Shown piece after piece: positions 27,256-37,068 of a DNA stretch of 64,000 bases. Within the stretch, counting starts at the first letter, position 1. Each line of letters starts with the position of its first letter. Source of the DNA: Marinomonas profundi (GTDB lineage: Bacteria; Pseudomonadota; Gammaproteobacteria; Pseudomonadales; Marinomonadaceae); contig NZ_CP073013.1 in assembly GCF_020694005.1 (NCBI RefSeq), forward strand, positions 3,544,578 to 3,608,577. The letters are read 5' to 3'. The translations under genes and the position numbers were made by a program. The notes beneath the pieces were generated by a model, which did not search any database, was not told where the DNA came from, and worked only from the letters and a program-made list of their open reading frames with translations.

Positions 27256-28623
27256 TTATCGAGACGTATCAACCATATATTCACAGCGAATACTTTCGCC
27301 GACGACTCGTTCAATTTCTGGGATCATAAAGGCATCGTCTTCGCTGGCGAAACTGACTGATTTACCCATTTCGCCGCCACGACCCGTACGACCAATGCGA
27401 TGCACATAATCCTCAGGGTCTTCTGGTAATGAATAATTGACAACTAACTCTACATTATCGACGTGAATACCACGCCCTGCCACATCGGTTGCAACCAACA
27501 CTTGAATAATGCCTTCTTTAAAATTATTCAAGGTTTTCACTCGCTTATCTTGCGCCACTTCACCCGACAAAATTGCACAATTAATATTCGCCTTACGCAA
27601 ACGCTCATACAAATCACGCGTTTCATCACGGCGGTTAGCAAAAATAATTGTGCGTTGACCACCATTTTCATTAATCAACTGTTTTAATACCGGCCATTTC
27701 TGATCGGCTTCAACGGTATAAATCACCTGATCAATGTTCTGATTGGTCGCTTCTTTTGGCACCACAGACACTTCTTTAGGGCAATAGGTCCACTGCTGTG
27801 CAAGCGCTTGAATATCTTTTGGGAAAGTCGCGCTAAACAACATGGTTTGTCTTAGTTCTTTGTGCGGCGTCATGCGGATAATACTTTTCACATCCGGAAT
27901 AAACCCCATTGACAGCATGCGATCGGCCTCATCCAGCACCAAACACTCTACTTTACCCAATTGCACCTTGCGACTGCGAGCAAAGTCCAACAAACGCCCT
28001 GGTGTTGCCACCAAAATATCCACATTTTCGGTTTCTAAAGCGATTTTTTGTTTTTCATAACTTAAACCACCGACCAAAGTAACCACATTCAAATGGCAGT
28101 TTGAAGTAAGCTTAATCGCTTCATCAGCAATCTGTATTGCCAATTCACGAGTCGGGGCGATAATCAAACCACGCGCAAAATTGTTCGCGCGCTTTTCTTC
28201 AAGAGGGTAATCCAGAAAATCACTGATCATCGCGATCAAAAAAGCCGCGGTTTTTCCCGTGCCCGTCTGTGCTTGTCCAATAATGTCATAACCAAGCAAG
28301 GTCATCGGCAAGGTTTCAGCTTGAATTTCACTACAGTATTCAAATCCCATTTCAGCAATGGACTTGATCACTCGATCAGGAAGGTTTAAATCATGAAAAC
28401 GCAACTTACCTTCTACTTCAGCAACCGGAAAATCGTCTATAGACCAAATTTTAGCGTTTGTATTCCCAGCAGGCTTTGTCTCATTGCTATCATTGCTGGT
28501 TGGCGTATCCGCTTGGGCACTTACTGGGCTGTCATCATTATTTCTTGGGCGCTTATTAGGGCGACGAGTACGCTTAGGTTTTGCGGTGGTTTCTGCTTGT
28601 GCTTCTTGAGTTTGGTTTTCCAT
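27256..28623 (-). CDS. rhlB: DEAD-box ATP-dependent RNA helicase (RhlB-like)
   Basis: This 455-residue helicase has a basic, disordered N-terminal tail (about residues 1-65), then the two RecA-like domains. Visible motifs include GxxxxxxIQ Q-motif (GFEYCSEIQAETLP), AQTGTGKT, PTRELAIQ, DEAD, SATF, VATDVAGRGIH and HRIGRTGR. The FHDLNLPDRVIKSIAEMGF start is close to pseudomonad RhlB. It likely unwinds RNA in mRNA decay or ribosome assembly. RhlB versus RhlE cannot be settled fully by eye. Confidence 0.85.
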   Translation of the reverse strand: MENQTQEAQAETTAKPKRTRRPNKRPRNNDDSPVSAQADTPTSNDSNETKPAGNTNAKIWSIDDFPVAEVEGKLRFHDLNLPDRVIKSIAEMGFEYCSEIQAETLPMTLLGYDIIGQAQTGTGKTAAFLIAMISDFLDYPLEEKRANNFARGLIIAPTRELAIQIADEAIKLTSNCHLNVVTLVGGLSYEKQKIALETENVDILVATPGRLLDFARSRKVQLGKVECLVLDEADRMLSMGFIPDVKSIIRMTPHKELRQTMLFSATFPKDIQALAQQWTYCPKEVSVVPKEATNQNIDQVIYTVEADQKWPVLKQLINENGGQRTIIFANRRDETRDLYERLRKANINCAILSGEVAQDKRVKTLNNFKEGIIQVLVATDVAGRGIHVDNVELVVNYSLPEDPEDYVHRIGRTGRGGEMGKSVSFASEDDAFMIPEIERVVGESIRCEYMVDTSR

Positions 28624-28734
28624 ATTGGAATCTATACGCTTCTATTGTGTTATAAGGTTAATAATCTTCGCAAGAGTGTACCTAATTGATCAGGTTTTAT
28701 CACCTCTTGCTTCTAGTTTGTTAAACGAACTTTA

Positions 28735-30855
28735 TCAGTATCGGTAAGGCGGCAAGCTGCTAATTAGCTGCGGACCATAGCGCTTGGTTCGTAAACGCTT
28801 ATCCAATATATGAATCTCGCCAGAATCTTGCTCACTTCTGAGCAATCGCCCTGTTGCCTGCACTAAACGCAAAGAGGCGTCTGGTATGGTGATTTCCATA
28901 AAAGGGTTACCGCCACGTTTTTGTATCCATTCCGCCAGGGTTGCCTCAACGGGATCATCTGGCACAGCAAAAGGAATTTTGGCAATGTACACGCAGGTCA
29001 AATACTCTCCCGGCAAATCAACCCCCTCTGCGAAGCTAGCAAGCCCCAGCAACAAGCTGCCTTTACCCTCATCAATACGTGCTTTATGTGAATCCAAAAT
29101 CACCCGCTTAGATTGCTCTCCTTGCATCAGCAAAATTTCCTGCAACCCAGCAGATAAAGATTGCGCCACCTCTTCCATTTGGCGACGTGAAGAAAACAAC
29201 ACCAAGCTGCCTTTTGCCGCCTTCACGTTTTTATCTAAATAGGCAACAATCTCAGCGGTGTGCTGTTCCACCCGACCGGGCTCATGCTGCATATTTGGCA
29301 CCACCAAAAGACCATTTTTTTGAAAATCAAATGGGCTCATGACACGTAAATATTCACTCTCTCTCGGCACACCAGAACGCATATTAAAACGATGAAACTG
29401 ATTCAAAGCGGTTAAAGTGGCCGACGTAACGACCGCCCCAAAACATTTGTCCCACAGCTGTTGCTTTAATGTATTGGCGGCCAAGATAGGAGAACCGCCT
29501 AGCTCGATATCTTGCTCCATTCCTTGGCCAGATAACACCAACCAACGGGCATTAGGCGGAAAATTTTGGTCATCAACCGCAGAATACAAGCGCCACAACC
29601 CTATACATTGCTCTAAACGACCAAGAATAACCCCCAAAATAGGCTGCCAGATTTCGGCGGTTTCAGGCGTGACACCCATGCCTTCATTTTGCTTGGTCTT
29701 TTTGCATTCATCTTGGATATTTTCAATACTGTTAAACAACTTTTGATAGGACGTTTGCAAGCTGTAAGCTAATTGGCGCAATTCATCAGGAATCTGACCA
29801 AATACAAAACGATGTTGGTTATTGTCTTGATCCAGCCCTAAACCTTGAATATAAGGAGCCAAACCTTGTTGAGCATATTGAATAAAATTCACAACACTCT
29901 GTATTTGCTGCGGGATTTTTAACAATAAATTCCCCGTCAAACTCACCTCACTCGTCAACTCTTGCTTAAGGTTGACTAAGTTTTTTTCCAGCTGACGAAG
30001 CCAAGTGATGCTTTGCTGCAAACGCACTTCATGTCGAAAGTGGCCAATCGCCTTGTCAGGCAGGTGATGGCCTTCATCAAACACATAAATAGTGTCTTTT
30101 GGTGGCGTCAAAATAGCGCCACCGCCTAATGACAAGTCTGCCAACACCAAGTCGTGGTTGGCCACAATGACATCGGCGACTTCTATCTCTGCCCGCGCTT
30201 TAAAGAACGGACAAGCTGAATAATTCGCACAATTACGATTGGTGCATTGCTGATGATCCGTGGTTAAGCGCCGCCAGTCTTGGTCACGGACGATGCCAGC
30301 CCAATTGTCTTTGTCGCCATCCCAGTCGCCTTTTTGCAAGGCGGCATCCATCTCTTGGTAAAGCACGGTATTAACATCGTCTGAATGGAGGTGCTGCTCA
30401 AAAAGGCCCGCAAACATGTCATCCATGGCTTGCTCTTCAGAATTCAAAAAACCCTCAAGATTATTCAAACACAGGTAACGCCCTCGCCCTTTAGCAAGCG
30501 TGTACTTAAAAACCAGATCGGTATGCTCAAGCAGGTCTGGCAACTCTTTGTGCAGAATCTGCTCTTGCAAAGCAACGGTTGCAGTAGAAATGATTAATTT
30601 CAAGCCTCGCGCTTTCGCAATGGGAATGGCAGCAAGACAATACGACAAGGTTTTGCCCGTGCCGGTACCGGCTTCAATCACGGCAACGTGTTTTTCATCC
30701 AGTCGCTCACCTTCTGAGCCTTGTTTAATATTTCCCAAGGTGCGTGCAATCGCACCAATCATCTGGCGCTGCCCAGCCCTTGGTTTATGGGACTTCGCCT
30801 CCAAAGAGGCTCGGTATGCAAGTTGAATTTGTGTTTTTAGTTCGTCTGAAAGCAT
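28735..30855 (-). CDS. dinG: ATP-dependent DNA helicase DinG
   Basis: DinG is an XPD-like superfamily 2 helicase with an iron-sulfur cluster, acting on damaged or R-loop DNA. Walker A EAGTGTGKT lies near residues 62-70 and the DEAH-type box reads VFDEGHHL. Candidate cluster cysteines are CLNN near residue 155 and the CTNRNCANYSAC group. The C-terminal motif VQATGRLLRS is motif VI. Length is 706 (E. coli 716). It diverges from lexA across a region with two SOS boxes, so it is likely DNA-damage induced. Confidence 0.94.
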   Translation of the reverse strand: MLSDELKTQIQLAYRASLEAKSHKPRAGQRQMIGAIARTLGNIKQGSEGERLDEKHVAVIEAGTGTGKTLSYCLAAIPIAKARGLKLIISTATVALQEQILHKELPDLLEHTDLVFKYTLAKGRGRYLCLNNLEGFLNSEEQAMDDMFAGLFEQHLHSDDVNTVLYQEMDAALQKGDWDGDKDNWAGIVRDQDWRRLTTDHQQCTNRNCANYSACPFFKARAEIEVADVIVANHDLVLADLSLGGGAILTPPKDTIYVFDEGHHLPDKAIGHFRHEVRLQQSITWLRQLEKNLVNLKQELTSEVSLTGNLLLKIPQQIQSVVNFIQYAQQGLAPYIQGLGLDQDNNQHRFVFGQIPDELRQLAYSLQTSYQKLFNSIENIQDECKKTKQNEGMGVTPETAEIWQPILGVILGRLEQCIGLWRLYSAVDDQNFPPNARWLVLSGQGMEQDIELGGSPILAANTLKQQLWDKCFGAVVTSATLTALNQFHRFNMRSGVPRESEYLRVMSPFDFQKNGLLVVPNMQHEPGRVEQHTAEIVAYLDKNVKAAKGSLVLFSSRRQMEEVAQSLSAGLQEILLMQGEQSKRVILDSHKARIDEGKGSLLLGLASFAEGVDLPGEYLTCVYIAKIPFAVPDDPVEATLAEWIQKRGGNPFMEITIPDASLRLVQATGRLLRSEQDSGEIHILDKRLRTKRYGPQLISSLPPYRY

Positions 30856-30863
30856 TTATATCA

Positions 30864-30893
30864 TTGAGTATCGTTAAGAATGCTGTATATAAT
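30864..30893 (+). promoter_or_regulatory. lexA promoter
   Basis: TTGAGT (30864-30869) and TATAAT (30888-30893) are spaced 18 bp apart, and the -10 element lies inside the first SOS box. LexA bound there would block RNA polymerase directly, giving autorepression. Confidence 0.6.
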
Positions 30894-30898
30894 AACAG
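30883..30898. promoter_or_regulatory. SOS box 1 (LexA operator) between dinG and lexA
   Basis: CTGTATATAATAACAG is a full CTG-N10-CAG operator with the AT-rich centre of the gammaproteobacterial LexA consensus. It lies 27 bp upstream of the divergent dinG start and 27 bp from lexA, and can control both. Confidence 0.9.
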
Positions 30899-30901
30899 TT
30901 A

Positions 30902-30917
30902 CTGTATAAACAACCAG
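30902..30917. promoter_or_regulatory. SOS box 2 (LexA operator) upstream of lexA
   Basis: CTGTATAAACAACCAG is a second CTG-N10-CAG site, less symmetric than box 1 and 19 bp from it in register. Tandem boxes before lexA are also found in E. coli (21 bp apart). Confidence 0.8.
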
Positions 30918-30924
30918 ATGCCCT

Positions 30925-31548
30925 ATGATTAAATTGACCAAAAGACAATCTGACGTACTAGAAACCATTCGCGAATTTATCAGTGAAACTGGTTTTCCAC
31001 CTACGAGAGCAGAAATAGCCCGTCGACTAGGATTTAAATCCCCTAATGCGGCCGAAGAACATCTCAAAGCCTTGTGTAAAAAAGGCGCAATAGAGATGCT
31101 GTCTGGCGCCTCACGAGGAATACGCTTAGTTGACCGTGCATCCAATGATGAAGCCAAAGAAGACCTTGGCCTACCTGTCATCGGCAAAGTGGCAGCAGGG
31201 TACCCTATTTTGGCGCAAGAGAACATTGCTTCTCACGTGAACATACCCGCCAATATGTTTTCTCCTCAAGCCGACTACTTTCTGTCCGTATCAGGCACCA
31301 GCATGAAAGACATTGGCATTATGGAGGGGGATTTGCTGGCCGTACACAAAACCACTGAGGTTCGTAATGGGCAAATTGTTGTCGCCCGCATTGGCGATGA
31401 AGTAACGGTTAAACGCTTCGAACAGAATGGCCATATTGTCCGCCTTATTCCAGCAAATGAAGCATTCAACGACATCATCGTCGACCTTGAAAGCGAAGAT
31501 TTTGCCATTGAAGGCTTATCCGTTGGGGTTATTCGACAAGGTCTTTGA
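30925..31548 (+). CDS. lexA: SOS regulon repressor LexA
   Basis: LexA represses DNA-damage genes and cuts itself when RecA is activated. The N-terminal winged HTH (residues 1-70, with [20 protein letters not shown]) is followed by the cleavage bond Ala91-Gly92 and the Ser126/Lys163 dyad (GTSM, TVKRF), all in register with E. coli LexA plus seven residues. Length 207 (E. coli 202). Two SOS boxes lie upstream. In Pseudomonas sulA follows lexA; here no sulA follows, only a terminator. Confidence 0.98.
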   Translation: MIKLTKRQSDVLETIREFISETGFPPTRAEIARRLGFKSPNAAEEHLKALCKKGAIEMLSGASRGIRLVDRASNDEAKEDLGLPVIGKVAAGYPILAQENIASHVNIPANMFSPQADYFLSVSGTSMKDIGIMEGDLLAVHKTTEVRNGQIVVARIGDEVTVKRFEQNGHIVRLIPANEAFNDIIVDLESEDFAIEGLSVGVIRQGL

Positions 31549-31606
31549 GTTCTATGTTTTTGAGCTCGATCATCAAGACAAACGTCAAAACCAACAAGCA
31601 AAATCA

Positions 31607-31646
31607 CCAATAAAAAAGCGAAGCCTAAGCGTCGCTTTTTTATTGG
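31607..31646. terminator. Bidirectional terminator after lexA
   Basis: CCAATAAAAAAGCGA (31607-31621) pairs perfectly with TCGCTTTTTTATTGG (31632-31646) around a 10-nt loop. It separates lexA from the convergent small-gene/topA operon and serves both. Confidence 0.93.
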
Positions 31647-31677
31647 TCATTAATTCCACGCCACAAAACCCACAAAA

Positions 31678-31944
31678 TTAATGCAAGATTTTAGGACGAA
31701 ACTCTTCTTCATCAAGATACTCTGAGTCTTCATCAAAAAACGAATCGTCTGAGTAAACAAAATCAACCCCGGCATGGAACATGCATTTTGCTAATTCAAA
31801 ATAGCGATCTTTTAAATAAGATCGGGTATCATTTGGAATCTGCAATATTGCCAACGGAACGGTTTCCTCACCATTTTCACTGGCTGGACGCAGCACAATA
31901 TCGCCGTTATCCAGCTCAACAATCTCTAGGTAGGACTCTTTCAT
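31678..31944 (-). CDS. Conserved hypothetical protein downstream of topA
   Basis: This 88-residue acidic protein begins MKESYLEIVELDNGDIVLRP and ends in an Asp/Glu-rich tail (DSFFDEDSEYLDEEEF). It has no membrane segment. The order topA, DUF6586 gene, this gene, lexA matches the P. aeruginosa PA3011-PA3010-PA3009 neighbourhood, so it is probably the PA3009-type protein. I use the ATG at 31944; a TTG at 31950 overlaps the upstream stop. Function is unknown. Confidence 0.65.
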   Translation of the reverse strand: MKESYLEIVELDNGDIVLRPASENGEETVPLAILQIPNDTRSYLKDRYFELAKCMFHAGVDFVYSDDSFFDEDSEYLDEEEFRPKILH

Positions 31945-31946
31945 AT

Positions 31947-32417
31947 TCAATACTCTGATGACTCTTCTCTAAAACGTAATACCAATTCGATCAGTTTCGC
32001 CAAATACAAACTCACCGATGCGCCAGCATCACTGCCACGACCAATCAGGTTATCGCCTTGAACGACTGATGAGGCGGAAGCTCGACATTCAAACTGCACC
32101 AAATAAGCCTGATTCAACTGAAAACACCAAGAATCAGAGCGCGAAAGCAAGTCCGCCAATTCGGTTAATACTGGAATCATTATCTGTTTTTTTTCAGCTT
32201 CAAGCAGCAAGTTAGCGACATCCAGAGAGCCAGACAGCGAATAAGCCGTCGACACTTCTTTCAACAAGCCATTTAACGCACTTCTTAATTGAAAAATAGC
32301 CGAACTTTCCAGCCCAACGTTTAACCATGCCTCGCCACTCTCTTGACTCTGCTGAATAAAACGCCTTGCCGTATCCAGCTTTTGATTGGTCAAACTCGCC
32401 AAGGTGACGCCGCTCAT
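31947..32417 (-). CDS. DUF6586 family protein
   Basis: This 156-residue protein is predicted to be helical and soluble ([39 protein letters not shown] in overlapping helices). It resembles PA3010-type DUF6586 proteins, which are encoded next to topA in pseudomonads. Its ATG overlaps the topA stop (ATGA). Function is unknown; close coupling with topA is the only hint. Confidence 0.7.
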   Translation of the reverse strand: MSGVTLASLTNQKLDTARRFIQQSQESGEAWLNVGLESSAIFQLRSALNGLLKEVSTAYSLSGSLDVANLLLEAEKKQIMIPVLTELADLLSRSDSWCFQLNQAYLVQFECRASASSVVQGDNLIGRGSDAGASVSLYLAKLIELVLRFREESSEY

Positions 32418-35041
32418 TTTTTCTTACCCTCTTCGATCACCCACTTAGAACCAACATAAAACGCCTTCCAGCCCGTTGGTTTGCCTTCTTCTTCCGTCAT
32501 GACATACTGCTCTTTTGTCTTACGGCTGTAGCGAATAATAGCGGGGCGCCCTTCAGCATCTTTCCTGGGCGCTTTCGCAAAAAAGTGATACTTAGGATCG
32601 ATTTGATCCATATAAGGCAATAACTCTTCCACCAAGGGCGCACGAGTTTCCCGTTTACGCGGGAATTGACTGGCCGCCAAGAACAAACCAGTGGCACCAT
32701 CTCGAAGCACATAGTGGTCTTCTACTTTTTGACACGCCAGATCAGGCATAGGCACAGGATCCATTTTTGGCGGCGCGGCTTCACCACTTTTCAGCAGTTT
32801 ACGGGTGTTTTTACAGTCATCGCTGGTACAACCGAAATACTTACCAAAACGACCTGTTTTGAGCTGCATTTCAGAGCCACACTTATCACATTCAAGCGTC
32901 GGACCGTCGTAGCCTTTAATCTTAAACGCACCCGCTTCCACTTCGTAACCAGAGCAAGCCGGATTATTACCACAAACATGCAGTTTGCGGTGCTCATCCA
33001 TCAAGTAGCTGTCCATAGCCGAGCCACAGATTTTACAGCGATGCTTATTGATGAGCGCTTTAGATTCGCCCTCTTCATCGTCTACCGCAACCACTTCATC
33101 GCCACGAACAAGGTTAATCGTTGCTTTACAACGCTCTTTCGGTGGCAGCACATAACCAGAACAAGACATAAAGACGCCCGTACTGGCGGTACGAATCTGC
33201 ATCGGACGAGAACAGGTTGGACACTCAATGTCTGTCGGTGTGGGCTCATTTAGCATCATGCCGCCATCTGGCGACTCGGCTTTCGCAAGCACGGAGCTGA
33301 AATCTTTATAAAACGCATTCAGCGTTTTAATCCAGTCTTTATGGCCTTCCGCAATATCGTCCAATTGCTCTTCCATTTGCGCTGTAAAACTGAAATTCAT
33401 TAAAGAATTAAAGCTATCAACCAAGCGCTCAGTCACAATATCGCCCATTTTTTCAGCGTAAAAGCGACGATTCTCAACGCGCACATAACCACGATCTTGA
33501 ATCGTAGAAATGATAGAAGCGTATGTCGACGGACGACCAATGCCGCGCTTCTCAAGTTCTTTAACCAAGCTTGCTTCGCTAAAACGCGCCACAGGTTTGG
33601 TGAAATGCTGCTCAGGCAACAACTCTTTAAGATCCAGATATTCTCCTTGCCCTACATCTGGCAAGATATTGTCTTCGCCTTTTTTCGCTACTGTCTGCAT
33701 GGCGCGAGTGTAACCATCAAAACGCAAAATACGCCCCTTGGCCTTAAACTCATAATCGCCACTGGTCACGGTAATCGTTGTAGAGGTATAGAGCGCCGGA
33801 GTCATTTGACACGCCATGAATTGACTACGAATCAAGTCATATAAGCGGTGAGCGTCTTTTTCCATGCCTTGCAAGTCATCCACACGAATACTCACATCCG
33901 AAGGTCGGATGGCTTCGTGAGCTTCTTGAGCGCCTTCTTTACTGGTATAGCGAATCGGTTCTTCTGGTATATACGCTTCACCAAAGTTAGAAAGAATATA
34001 ACCTCTCAACGTTTCTACTGCATCGACACTCAAATTGGTCGAGTCAGTACGCATATACGTTATATAACCACCTTCATATAAACGCTGCGCCAGCATCATG
34101 GTTTTCTTAACGCCATAACCCAAACGCGTACTGGCCGCTTGCTGCAGCGTAGAGGTAATAAAAGGCGCCGATGGTTTACTGCTTGTCGGCTTGTCTTCTC
34201 GGCTATCAACCAGATATTTGGCACCGGCTAAACGAGCAAGATGCTCGTCAGATTGCGCTTTATTGACAGGACGATATTCTTTGTCTTGATATTTTGCGGC
34301 TTCGAACTTGATCACCTCTTTCGATGGCGTCGCCAACATGGCATCCAGTTCCCAGAACTCATCTGGCACAAAAGCACGAATTTCTTTTTCGCGTTCAACG
34401 ATCAGACGCACCGCAACCGACTGAACTCGACCGGCAGAAAGCCCTCTCGCCACTTTTGACCAAAGCAAAGGCGACACCATAAAGCCAACCACACGATCCA
34501 GAAAGCGTCGCGCTTGTTGCGCGTTCACCCGATTCATGTCTAGTTCAGAGGGTGTTTCAAAAGCGGCTTTAATGGCTTTTTTGGTGATTTCGTTAAATAC
34601 AACGCGTTTATAGCGACTGTCGTCACCCCCAATAGCCTCTCGCAAGTGCCAAGCAATCGCCTCTCCCTCTCTATCCAAATCGGTTGCGAGATAGATGGTG
34701 TCAGCGTTTTTGGCTAGCCGCTTCAATTCATCGACGACTTTTTCTTTGCCTGGCAAAATTTCATAGCGTGCTTTCCAGTTACTTTCTGGATCCACACCCA
34801 TTCTAGAAATTAACTGCTGCCGAGATTTACTACTTTTGTGCTTAAGTTTTTCTTCCGGACTCATTTTACGCGTCAAAGCAGCCTGCTTTGCTCGCTCTTG
34901 AGGCGTAGAGGTGGCAGTAGTACCTGTTGGCAAGTCTCGGATGTGTCCTACACTCGATTTGACAACAAAGTCATTGCCTAGGTATTTATTGATGGTTTTC
35001 GCCTTTGCTGGCGACTCCACGATAACCAGTGATTTTCCCAT
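32414..35041 (-). CDS. topA: DNA topoisomerase I
   Basis: TopA relaxes negative supercoils by single-strand passage. The TOPRIM domain begins at [18 protein letters not shown] and has the acidic [11 protein letters not shown] motif. The active-site Tyr is in [13 protein letters not shown]. The C-terminal third has several Cys4 zinc-ribbon repeats ([24 protein letters not shown]) as in E. coli TopA. The ATG at 35041 ([15 protein letters not shown]) gives 875 residues (E. coli 865); the longest frame would add 41 non-homologous residues. Confidence 0.96.
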   Translation of the reverse strand: MGKSLVIVESPAKAKTINKYLGNDFVVKSSVGHIRDLPTGTTATSTPQERAKQAALTRKMSPEEKLKHKSSKSRQQLISRMGVDPESNWKARYEILPGKEKVVDELKRLAKNADTIYLATDLDREGEAIAWHLREAIGGDDSRYKRVVFNEITKKAIKAAFETPSELDMNRVNAQQARRFLDRVVGFMVSPLLWSKVARGLSAGRVQSVAVRLIVEREKEIRAFVPDEFWELDAMLATPSKEVIKFEAAKYQDKEYRPVNKAQSDEHLARLAGAKYLVDSREDKPTSSKPSAPFITSTLQQAASTRLGYGVKKTMMLAQRLYEGGYITYMRTDSTNLSVDAVETLRGYILSNFGEAYIPEEPIRYTSKEGAQEAHEAIRPSDVSIRVDDLQGMEKDAHRLYDLIRSQFMACQMTPALYTSTTITVTSGDYEFKAKGRILRFDGYTRAMQTVAKKGEDNILPDVGQGEYLDLKELLPEQHFTKPVARFSEASLVKELEKRGIGRPSTYASIISTIQDRGYVRVENRRFYAEKMGDIVTERLVDSFNSLMNFSFTAQMEEQLDDIAEGHKDWIKTLNAFYKDFSSVLAKAESPDGGMMLNEPTPTDIECPTCSRPMQIRTASTGVFMSCSGYVLPPKERCKATINLVRGDEVVAVDDEEGESKALINKHRCKICGSAMDSYLMDEHRKLHVCGNNPACSGYEVEAGAFKIKGYDGPTLECDKCGSEMQLKTGRFGKYFGCTSDDCKNTRKLLKSGEAAPPKMDPVPMPDLACQKVEDHYVLRDGATGLFLAASQFPRKRETRAPLVEELLPYMDQIDPKYHFFAKAPRKDAEGRPAIIRYSRKTKEQYVMTEEEGKPTGWKAFYVGSKWVIEEGKKK

Positions 35042-35230
35042 TGAACTGTGTAAGCCTTTTATAAAGTAGGTCTGCAAATCCACATTGCACGAAGTTTGAT
35101 CTCTAGGGGCGCTGATATTAAGCAAACACCTTTTATATGACAAGCGATCCCTGTATTGTTTCACACATTAAATCTTGCGGAACTTAGTATTTCTTATTTA
35201 ACATACTGAATTCAGCGCTTAAGGACAATC

Positions 35231-35989
35231 ATGGCTACCCTTCAAATATTAACAATTGCATTTTTAATCATCATTGTGCTCTTGTCTGTGGTCATTGGAT
35301 CACGTGCACACCAAAAAGAAAAAGAAATGACCGAACGCCGTGTTAAACAACTGCAACTGTCCAATCGAGCGGATCGCGTCGAACAGCACATTCGCGGCCT
35401 CAAAGACATTAATACGGACCCTATTGCCACTGACGTTCTCTACGACTTCTATCTAGACACACTTCGCGAACTTCTACAATACACAGACGATCCGGAAAAA
35501 ATCGAAATCCGTATCGCCACCGCAGAAGAAGCAAGAGACAGCGACCCTATTGTATTCAACCCTGAGCCGGAGGCTTTAAGCTTTCAAGAGAAAAGCAATT
35601 ATAAAGAACGCCTAACAAAACTGGCCAAAATGCTACTGTATCTTCGCCGCAAAGGCAGAATTAGCCATTCTCACTATCAGGCGTGTTATGACTATTTACG
35701 CTGGCTAAACCTATGGGTTCAATTAAATCGCCAAATGGTCCAAGCCAATAAAAACTTTTCGAGTGGTGATATGCGCGTCGCTCAAACACTCTATGGCGTC
35801 ATACTGTCTCATCTTAAATCAGACTCAATAGAACGCCCTGAAAAAAACACCTTAAACACCTTTGTTACCGGTAGAATAAAAGACATTCTATCGCCTAAAA
35901 TTGCCGCGATGAAGAACAGCGAAAATCCTGAAGAAGCGCTTAGCGAACTACTTCATGACATAGAATCCTCGAAACAAACAGAACCCTAG
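35231..35989 (+). CDS. Hypothetical membrane-anchored protein
   Basis: This 252-residue protein has one N-terminal hydrophobic helix (residues about 5-23) and then a long charged, helical cytoplasmic-type region with the segment TDPIATDVLYDFYLDTLRELLQYTDDPEKIEIRI. I do not recognise a named domain. It is divergent from topA and convergent with the next gene. A fixed N-anchor and soluble helical body are all that can be said; no catalytic motif is visible. Confidence 0.7.
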   Translation: MATLQILTIAFLIIIVLLSVVIGSRAHQKEKEMTERRVKQLQLSNRADRVEQHIRGLKDINTDPIATDVLYDFYLDTLRELLQYTDDPEKIEIRIATAEEARDSDPIVFNPEPEALSFQEKSNYKERLTKLAKMLLYLRRKGRISHSHYQACYDYLRWLNLWVQLNRQMVQANKNFSSGDMRVAQTLYGVILSHLKSDSIERPEKNTLNTFVTGRIKDILSPKIAAMKNSENPEEALSELLHDIESSKQTEP

Positions 35990-35996
35990 GCAAACA

Positions 35997-36488
35997 TCAC
36001 GAAAGCCCTGTCACTCGAATCTCAGCCAACGCAAAAACCAACCTAGACAGCGCCTCCAGCGCCTCTTCATCCGCGGTCTCATGCCAATACAAAAACACGC
36101 CCGTTTGGGTGATTTGCACGGCAACAATTAAGCTACCGTATTGTTCCAGTACGGGTTTACACGACTCAGGAAGTGTAAAAAATGCACCAGACCACCAGCC
36201 TTCTAACACCGCATGATATTTCCACACCTCATAAGGCAATAACCATATTTTCTTTGGCAAAGACACGACAGGCTTAGGGTAATAATGAGCATAAGCAACG
36301 ACTTTTTGCTTATTGATTGATTTATCCCACTTGTCAGGCAGATCAATTGATGTAAGCTGCACAGCAAGACCTAATTTTCGAGCATGCATACGTAATGCCA
36401 TGCGCTGACGTTCTTGCCTAGGCGGCATCACCCATAAGGCCGACCCCATTAAAGACAGTGTAATAAAAATAACAATAAGAGCAGTCAT
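35997..36488 (-). CDS. Hypothetical protein with N-terminal membrane helix
   Basis: This 163-residue protein starts with a hydrophobic helix (TALIVIFITLSLMGSALWVM) followed by a basic PPRQERQRMALRMHARKLG segment, then a soluble domain with several Trp (IWLLPYEVWKYHAVLEGWWSG). Similar small anchored proteins are common in pseudomonads and sometimes mislabelled YajC-like. I do not recognise a function. It is convergent with the preceding gene (7-bp gap) and divergent from uspA. Confidence 0.65.
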   Translation of the reverse strand: MTALIVIFITLSLMGSALWVMPPRQERQRMALRMHARKLGLAVQLTSIDLPDKWDKSINKQKVVAYAHYYPKPVVSLPKKIWLLPYEVWKYHAVLEGWWSGAFFTLPESCKPVLEQYGSLIVAVQITQTGVFLYWHETADEEALEALSRLVFALAEIRVTGLS

Positions 36489-36551
36489 ATTTCCATGTCT
36501 CTCTAGTTTTCAACTAAAATAAGTTAATCAAGCCAATATTGGAGGTGTTCT

Positions 36552-36992
36552 ATGATGTATAACAGAATTCTACTCGCTGTTGACCTAACCGATGAAAGTA
36601 TCAAGGTTGCCAATAAAGCCGTCGCGTTGTGCAAAGCAACCGGCGCGGAACTTACCATACTTCACGTCATTGAGTCACTAAACTATGCCTATGGTGGCGA
36701 TGTCCCTATTGACATCACCGACATACAGGCGCAACTACAGGAAACCGCCAAAGAGAGGATTTCCATACTAGAAGCTCAACTGGATGTCCCCGTTCAAGAG
36801 AGCTGCATCACACAAGGTGGAATTGAAAGCGAAATACATCGTATTGCCGAAGAAAAAAGAGTGGATCTTATTGTCGTGGGAAGCCATGGCCGTCACGGCC
36901 TTGCTCTGCTATTAGGCTCCACCGCCAATGGCGTACTGCACGGCGCTCCATGCGATGTACTGGCCGTTAAAGTAGTGAAAGACAAAGACTAA
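36552..36992 (+). CDS. uspA: Universal stress protein (UspA family)
   Basis: This 146-residue cytoplasmic protein has the UspA fold: N-terminal ILLAVDLTDES, ILHVIES, and the C-terminal nucleotide-binding signature VVGSHGRHGLALLLGSTANGVL (GxxGxxG-like). GGAGG is 6 nt before the ATG. UspA proteins are induced by starvation and other stress. The gene is monocistronic and followed by a terminator. Confidence 0.92.
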   Translation: MMYNRILLAVDLTDESIKVANKAVALCKATGAELTILHVIESLNYAYGGDVPIDITDIQAQLQETAKERISILEAQLDVPVQESCITQGGIESEIHRIAEEKRVDLIVVGSHGRHGLALLLGSTANGVLHGAPCDVLAVKVVKDKD

Positions 36993-37014
36993 AGTTTCAT
37001 TTCAGGACAGCCAT

Positions 37015-37043
37015 AAAAAAGGCGATGTAATCATCGCCTTTTT
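37015..37043. terminator. Bidirectional terminator between uspA and cysS
   Basis: GGCGATG (37021-37027) pairs with CATCGCC (37032-37038), loop TAAT, flanked by A6 and T5 runs. It ends uspA and the convergent cysS. Confidence 0.88.
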
Positions 37044-37068
37044 AGTATTTTCCAGTCCGTTCATTCGC

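Noticed and set aside
32666-33253. 195-codon rightward frame opposite topA
   Set aside because: It is a shadow of the topA zinc-ribbon region on the other strand, with no start context or plausible composition.
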